From Corallococcus sp. NCRR (GTDB taxonomy: Bacteria; Myxococcota; Myxococcia; Myxococcales; Myxococcaceae), in NCBI RefSeq assembly GCF_026965535.1, contig NZ_CP114039.1, positions 5,580,001-5,644,000 of the forward strand: DNA of 64,000 bases, in the 5' to 3' direction. Positions 61,099 to 64,000 of this stretch are shown here, in pieces (position 1 is the stretch's first letter; each line of letters opens with the position of its first letter). The notes below the pieces were generated by a model. The model had not been told where the DNA came from, searched no databases, and saw only the letters and a list, made by a program, of their open reading frames with translations. The position numbers and the translations under genes are program-made.

Positions 61099-62142
61099 TC
61101 AGGGGGACGGCGTCGCCGGCTCCGCGGTCGCGATCCGTCGCTCCAGGTCCAGGCCCTCACGGCGCACGCGCATGTCCACGTAGAAGAACGCGGACACCAC
61201 GAAGCTCAGCGGCGTGAAGAAGGACTGCCCCACCACCTGCAACAGCTCCGCGGGGACGAGCAGCGCCTGCGGAATGGCCGCCTGCGCCGCCGGGTCCAAC
61301 AGGTTGCCACCGTAGGCGAGCCGGACGATCCACGCGGGCAGCCCCGACACCAGGCTCACCGCGATGAGGATGCCGCCCACCACCGTGGACAGCACCATGG
61401 CCCGCACCGTGCCCCGGCCCATGAAGCCCGGCTCGACGCGGCCCTTCAGCAGGGCCCCGGAGCGCTTGAAGGCCGCCCACGCGCCCACGTCCTCCATCGC
61501 CAGCACGGGCGGCAGGAGCATGAAGCGCAGGAAGTACCAGAGCACCGCCGCCAGAGCGCCCAGGCCCAGCACGATGGCGCCGATGATGATCAGCGCGATG
61601 CTCAACGCCGTGCCGCCGCCCGTGCCCCGGCCGGTGACGGCCGCCACCACGCCCATCCCCATGACGAGCGAGCCAGGCAGGCACAACAGGAGCGTCACCC
61701 CCACGGACCAGAGAATCGACAGCAGGTAGGTCGCGGTCAGCGTGCCCAGGCGCGACACCGCCCGCCGCAGGCCTTCCGATGGACGCACCGGTTCACCCAG
61801 CCGCGCGGGAATCACGTACCGGGCCGCCGCCGTGGTGGCCACCCAGAAGTTCCAGACGAGGAACACATACAGCACGAGCATCAGCCCCAGCACGATGCCG
61901 GACTGGGCCAGTGCCTGCATGGGATCCGCGCCCGGAGGCGCCTTCCCCAGCCCGGGCAGCACGCCCACCGTGCGTGTCATCACGACGGTGAATGCCTTCA
62001 CCGCGATGTAGTTGAGGAGGTCGAACCCCAGACACAGCACGAACAGGGGCTTCAGGTGCGCGCGCCAGAACGTCGCCGCGCGGTCGATGATTTCTCCGAT
62101 GGCGAGCGGGCGCAGCTCGACGGAGGTCGGGGAGGGCGTCAC
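61099..62142 (-). CDS. Multi-pass inner membrane protein, unknown function
   Basis: 347 residues with about six to seven membrane helices, no extracellular enzyme domain. The start (PLAIGEIIDRAATFWRAHLKPLFVL) resembles the GlpQ-associated/DUF7544-like membrane family. First gene of an operon with DUF4129 and DUF4350. GTG 62142. Confidence 0.72.
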   Translation of the reverse strand: MTPSPTSVELRPLAIGEIIDRAATFWRAHLKPLFVLCLGFDLLNYIAVKAFTVVMTRTVGVLPGLGKAPPGADPMQALAQSGIVLGLMLVLYVFLVWNFWVATTAAARYVIPARLGEPVRPSEGLRRAVSRLGTLTATYLLSILWSVGVTLLLCLPGSLVMGMGVVAAVTGRGTGGGTALSIALIIIGAIVLGLGALAAVLWYFLRFMLLPPVLAMEDVGAWAAFKRSGALLKGRVEPGFMGRGTVRAMVLSTVVGGILIAVSLVSGLPAWIVRLAYGGNLLDPAAQAAIPQALLVPAELLQVVGQSFFTPLSFVVSAFFYVDMRVRREGLDLERRIATAEPATPSP

Positions 62143-62185
62143 GGCCGCGCAGCATAGCGCCGCCTTCAGCGCCCGGGTTCACCCA

Positions 62186-62818
62186 TCACGAACAATGCCC
62201 GGGCCGCCCGTGAGGCTTCGCGTGGGCGTCCAGCAACGCGAGTGCCGCTGCACGTGGATCCTCCGCCTCCAGCACGGCGGAGATGACCGCGACACCCCAG
62301 GCCCCCGGCACCTCGCGGGCCCGCTCCGGCGTCATCCCCCCCAGCGCCAGGGCAGGGCAGGGCAACCGCTCCGCGAGCCCCCTGAACCCGTGAGGCCCCA
62401 GCGTGTCGCGCGTATCCCCCGGCTTGGACCCCGGAGCGAACACGGGGCTCACCAGCGCCAGGTCCGCGCCCACCGCGCCTTCCGCCTCGCGCGCGTCATG
62501 CACCGCCACGCTCACCCACCGGCCCGCCGGCAGGAACGGGCGCACGTCGCGGGGCGAAGGGCCGGAGGCGGGCAGATGCAGGTGCGAGCCTACGAGTAGC
62601 GCGACATCCAGCCTGCCGTTCACGAACAGCGCCCGGCCCCGGCACATGTCCGCCAGGAGCCGAGCCTCCTCCAGGAACAGCCGCCCGGAGGCCTCCGGGT
62701 GACGGTGCTGCACGGCGACGTCCGGCCCCGCCTCCAGCGCCCGCTCCAGCGCGGTGAGCAACCGCGTCCGGGGCAGCCGCCAGTCCGTGATGACCACGAG
62801 GCGGGGCAGGGCGGGCAC
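62186..62818 (-). CDS. thiE: Thiamine-phosphate synthase family protein (ThiE/TenI)
   Basis: 210 residues, TIM barrel. Motif order as in ThiE: VAVQHRHPEA at the pyrophosphate site, ALFVNGRLDVALLVG, SVAVHDAREAEGA, LVSPVFAPGSKPGD, ALGGMTPERA and GVAVISAVL. It joins the thiazole and pyrimidine halves to thiamine phosphate, or is the TenI paralog that aromatises the thiazole. Several motif residues differ from E. coli ThiE (VQHRHPEA for QxREK), which favours TenI-like. GTG 62818, 2 bp after thiG. Confidence 0.8.
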   Translation of the reverse strand: MPALPRLVVITDWRLPRTRLLTALERALEAGPDVAVQHRHPEASGRLFLEEARLLADMCRGRALFVNGRLDVALLVGSHLHLPASGPSPRDVRPFLPAGRWVSVAVHDAREAEGAVGADLALVSPVFAPGSKPGDTRDTLGPHGFRGLAERLPCPALALGGMTPERAREVPGAWGVAVISAVLEAEDPRAAALALLDAHAKPHGRPGHCS

Positions 62819-62820
62819 CG

Positions 62821-63606
62821 CTACTCCACGAGCCCTTCGATGGGGCTGGACGCGGAGCCGTACGCCTTGCGCGGGATGCGGCCCGCCAGGAACGCGTCGC
62901 GGCCGGCCTCCACCGCCTTCTTCATGGCCACGGCCATGCGCACGGGGTCCTTCGCGCCCGCGATGGCGGTGTTCATGAGCAGCGCGTCCACGCCCAGCTC
63001 CATGGCGATGGCCGCGTCGGACGCCGTGCCCACGCCCGCGTCCACGATGACCGGCACCTTCACCACTTCACGGATGAGCCGCAGGTTGTGCGGGTTGCGG
63101 ATGCCCAGGCCGCTGCCGATGGGCGCCGCCAGCGGCATCACCGCTGCGCAGCCCGCGTCCTCCAGCTTGCGCGCGGTGATGGGGTCGTCGCTGGTGTATG
63201 GCAGCACCGTGAAGCCCTCCTTCACCAGGATACGAGCGGCCTTCACCGTCTCCTCGACGTCCGGGTAGAGCGTCTTCTCGTCGCCGAGCACCTCCAGCTT
63301 CACCCACTTGCTCATGCCCAGCTCTTCCGCCAGCCGGCAGGTGCGCACCGCGTCCTCGGCCGTGTAGCAGAGCGCCGTGTTGGGCAGGAGGCGCATCTTG
63401 TTGCGGTCGATCCAGTTCATCAGCGACGCCTCGCCCGTCGCCTTCAGGTCCAACCGCCGCACCGCCACCGTGACGAGCTCCGCGCCCGACGCTTCGTGGC
63501 ACTGCTTCATCACCTCGTGACTGGGGTACTTCCCCGTCCCGACGATGAGCCGCGAGGTGAACGTCACCCCCGCCAGCGTGAAAGGCTTGTCCGCGATGCC
63601 GCTCAT
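62821..63606 (-). CDS. thiG: Thiazole synthase ThiG
   Basis: 261 residues, TIM barrel with the Schiff-base Lys103 (WVKLEVLGD), [11 protein letters not shown] at the start, ELVTVAVRR and the phosphate-binding [12 protein letters not shown]. It makes the thiazole ring of thiamine from deoxyxylulose phosphate, ThiS-thiocarboxylate and dehydroglycine. ATG 63606 follows GGAGAC. Confidence 0.96.
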   Translation of the reverse strand: MSGIADKPFTLAGVTFTSRLIVGTGKYPSHEVMKQCHEASGAELVTVAVRRLDLKATGEASLMNWIDRNKMRLLPNTALCYTAEDAVRTCRLAEELGMSKWVKLEVLGDEKTLYPDVEETVKAARILVKEGFTVLPYTSDDPITARKLEDAGCAAVMPLAAPIGSGLGIRNPHNLRLIREVVKVPVIVDAGVGTASDAAIAMELGVDALLMNTAIAGAKDPVRMAVAMKKAVEAGRDAFLAGRIPRKAYGSASSPIEGLVE

Positions 63607-63632
63607 GACCGTCTCCTCTCCAGGGCCTGCGC

Positions 63633-63836
63633 TCACCCGCCACCCACGAAGGTGACGATCTCCACCCGGTCCCCGTCCTGGAGCCGGTGCTCGGGATGAC
63701 GGGCGCGGCGCACCACCTCCGCGTTCACCTCCACCGCCACCCCCGGGCCGCTGCCCAGCTCCAACAGCGCCAGCAGGGACGAAAGGGTGCTGCCCTCCGG
63801 CAGCGTCCGCGCTTCTCCGTTGACCCACACGTTCAC
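63633..63836 (-). CDS. thiS: Sulfur-carrier protein ThiS
   Basis: 67 residues, ubiquitin-like fold ending in GlyGly(Gly) (VTFVGGG). [24 protein letters not shown] is the typical start. The C-terminal glycine is thiocarboxylated to give sulfur to ThiG. GTG 63836. It heads the thiS-thiG-thiE operon. No thiF or thiO/thiH is in the window. Confidence 0.9.
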   Translation of the reverse strand: MNVWVNGEARTLPEGSTLSSLLALLELGSGPGVAVEVNAEVVRRARHPEHRLQDGDRVEIVTFVGGG

Positions 63837-63882
63837 GGCCTCACGGCTCCTTCCGGCTCCCTTCGGACGGGACCCGCCGGTG

Positions 63883-63911
63883 CCAGTACAAGGGCGGTTC
63901 TGCCCTGTCAA
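63883..63911 (-). promoter_or_regulatory. Candidate promoter of thiS-thiG-thiE
   Basis: On the minus strand TTGACA (plus coordinates 63906-63911) is followed after 17 bases by TACTGG (63883-63888). A good -35 with a weak -10, 47 bp before the thiS start. I could not find the conserved core of a TPP riboswitch in the remaining sequence to 64000. Confidence 0.4.
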
Positions 63912-64000
63912 CGCACAGCCTCCCCCGTGCAACAGGCCTGCTTCAGCGCACCGGAACGGATTTTTCGCGCTCCTTTGCGTTTTGTTCCGCTTCCCCAGCA

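Noticed and set aside
63837-64000. TPP riboswitch upstream of thiS
   Set aside because: Looked for the CTGAGA and ACCTGATCTGG-type cores on the minus strand; neither is recognisable in the available 164 bp. It could lie beyond the window.

Overview
The window is very GC-rich and almost fully coding, and it looks like a chromosome segment of a fruiting myxobacterium (Myxococcota, family Myxococcaceae, Myxococcus or Corallococcus type). The evidence is zinc-ribbon/FHA and Ser/Thr kinase proteins, an NtrC-type activator, sigma-54 style promoters, and above all two gene blocks that match in order and content the spore-coat polysaccharide genes exoA-I and exoM-wzxS-exoN-exoO-exoP known from Myxococcus xanthus. 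There are no rRNA or tRNA genes, no CRISPR array and no prophage. The only mobile element I can delimit is one 876-bp IS5-family insertion sequence.

1-8.1 kb is a signalling block: a diadenylate cyclase cut by the window edge, a DksA/TraR-type RNA polymerase factor, a zinc-ribbon membrane Ser/Thr kinase flanked by two zinc-ribbon double-FHA proteins, a full-length RelA/SpoT (p)ppGpp enzyme and RidA. 8.1-21.7 kb is mixed housekeeping: a three-domain DsbA-like anchored oxidoreductase, a TusA-like sulfur carrier, an ABC-2 exporter, a penicillin-binding transpeptidase, a DUF4388 protein, a glutaredoxin-like protein, a degenerate receiver-GGDEF protein beside an NtrC-type regulator, an epimerase, a Na+/H+ antiporter and a TPR protein. 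21.8-24.9 kb is an aromatic amino acid block: a divergent DAHP synthase faces a tandem pair of prephenate dehydratases.

24.9-28.4 kb is accessory: DUF4291, EVE, three proteins I cannot assign, and the insertion sequence. 28.4-32.6 kb holds a glycogen debranching enzyme, a phospholipase D/cardiolipin synthase-like protein and a tiny membrane protein.

32.8-43.2 kb is the exoA-I block behind a near-consensus -24/-12 promoter: outer membrane export (ExoA, ExoB), inner membrane co-polymerase and split tyrosine kinase (ExoC, ExoD), initiating sugar-phosphate transferase (ExoE), a YvcK-like protein (ExoF) and two acyltransferases around an aminotransferase (ExoG-I). 43.3-52.8 kb, on the other strand, carries an unassigned lipoprotein/soluble protein pair and then a complete System I cytochrome c maturation operon (ccmABCDEFGHI), interrupted by an unrelated zinc-ribbon membrane gene and with a single-base frameshift near the end of ccmF. 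53.1-59.0 kb resumes the spore-coat genes on the plus strand behind a second -24/-12 candidate: deacetylase, Wzx flippase, serine acetyltransferase-like enzyme and two glycosyltransferases. 59.0-64.0 kb, minus strand, has a DUF4350/DUF4129/membrane protein operon and a thiS-thiG-thiE operon.

The likely working unit is the Wzx/Wzy-type spore-coat pathway. ExoE starts the repeat unit on undecaprenyl phosphate, ExoO/ExoP and other transferases extend it, ExoG-I/ExoM/ExoN modify it, WzxS flips it, ExoC/ExoD control polymerisation, and ExoA/ExoB export it. No Wzy polymerase is visible in the window.
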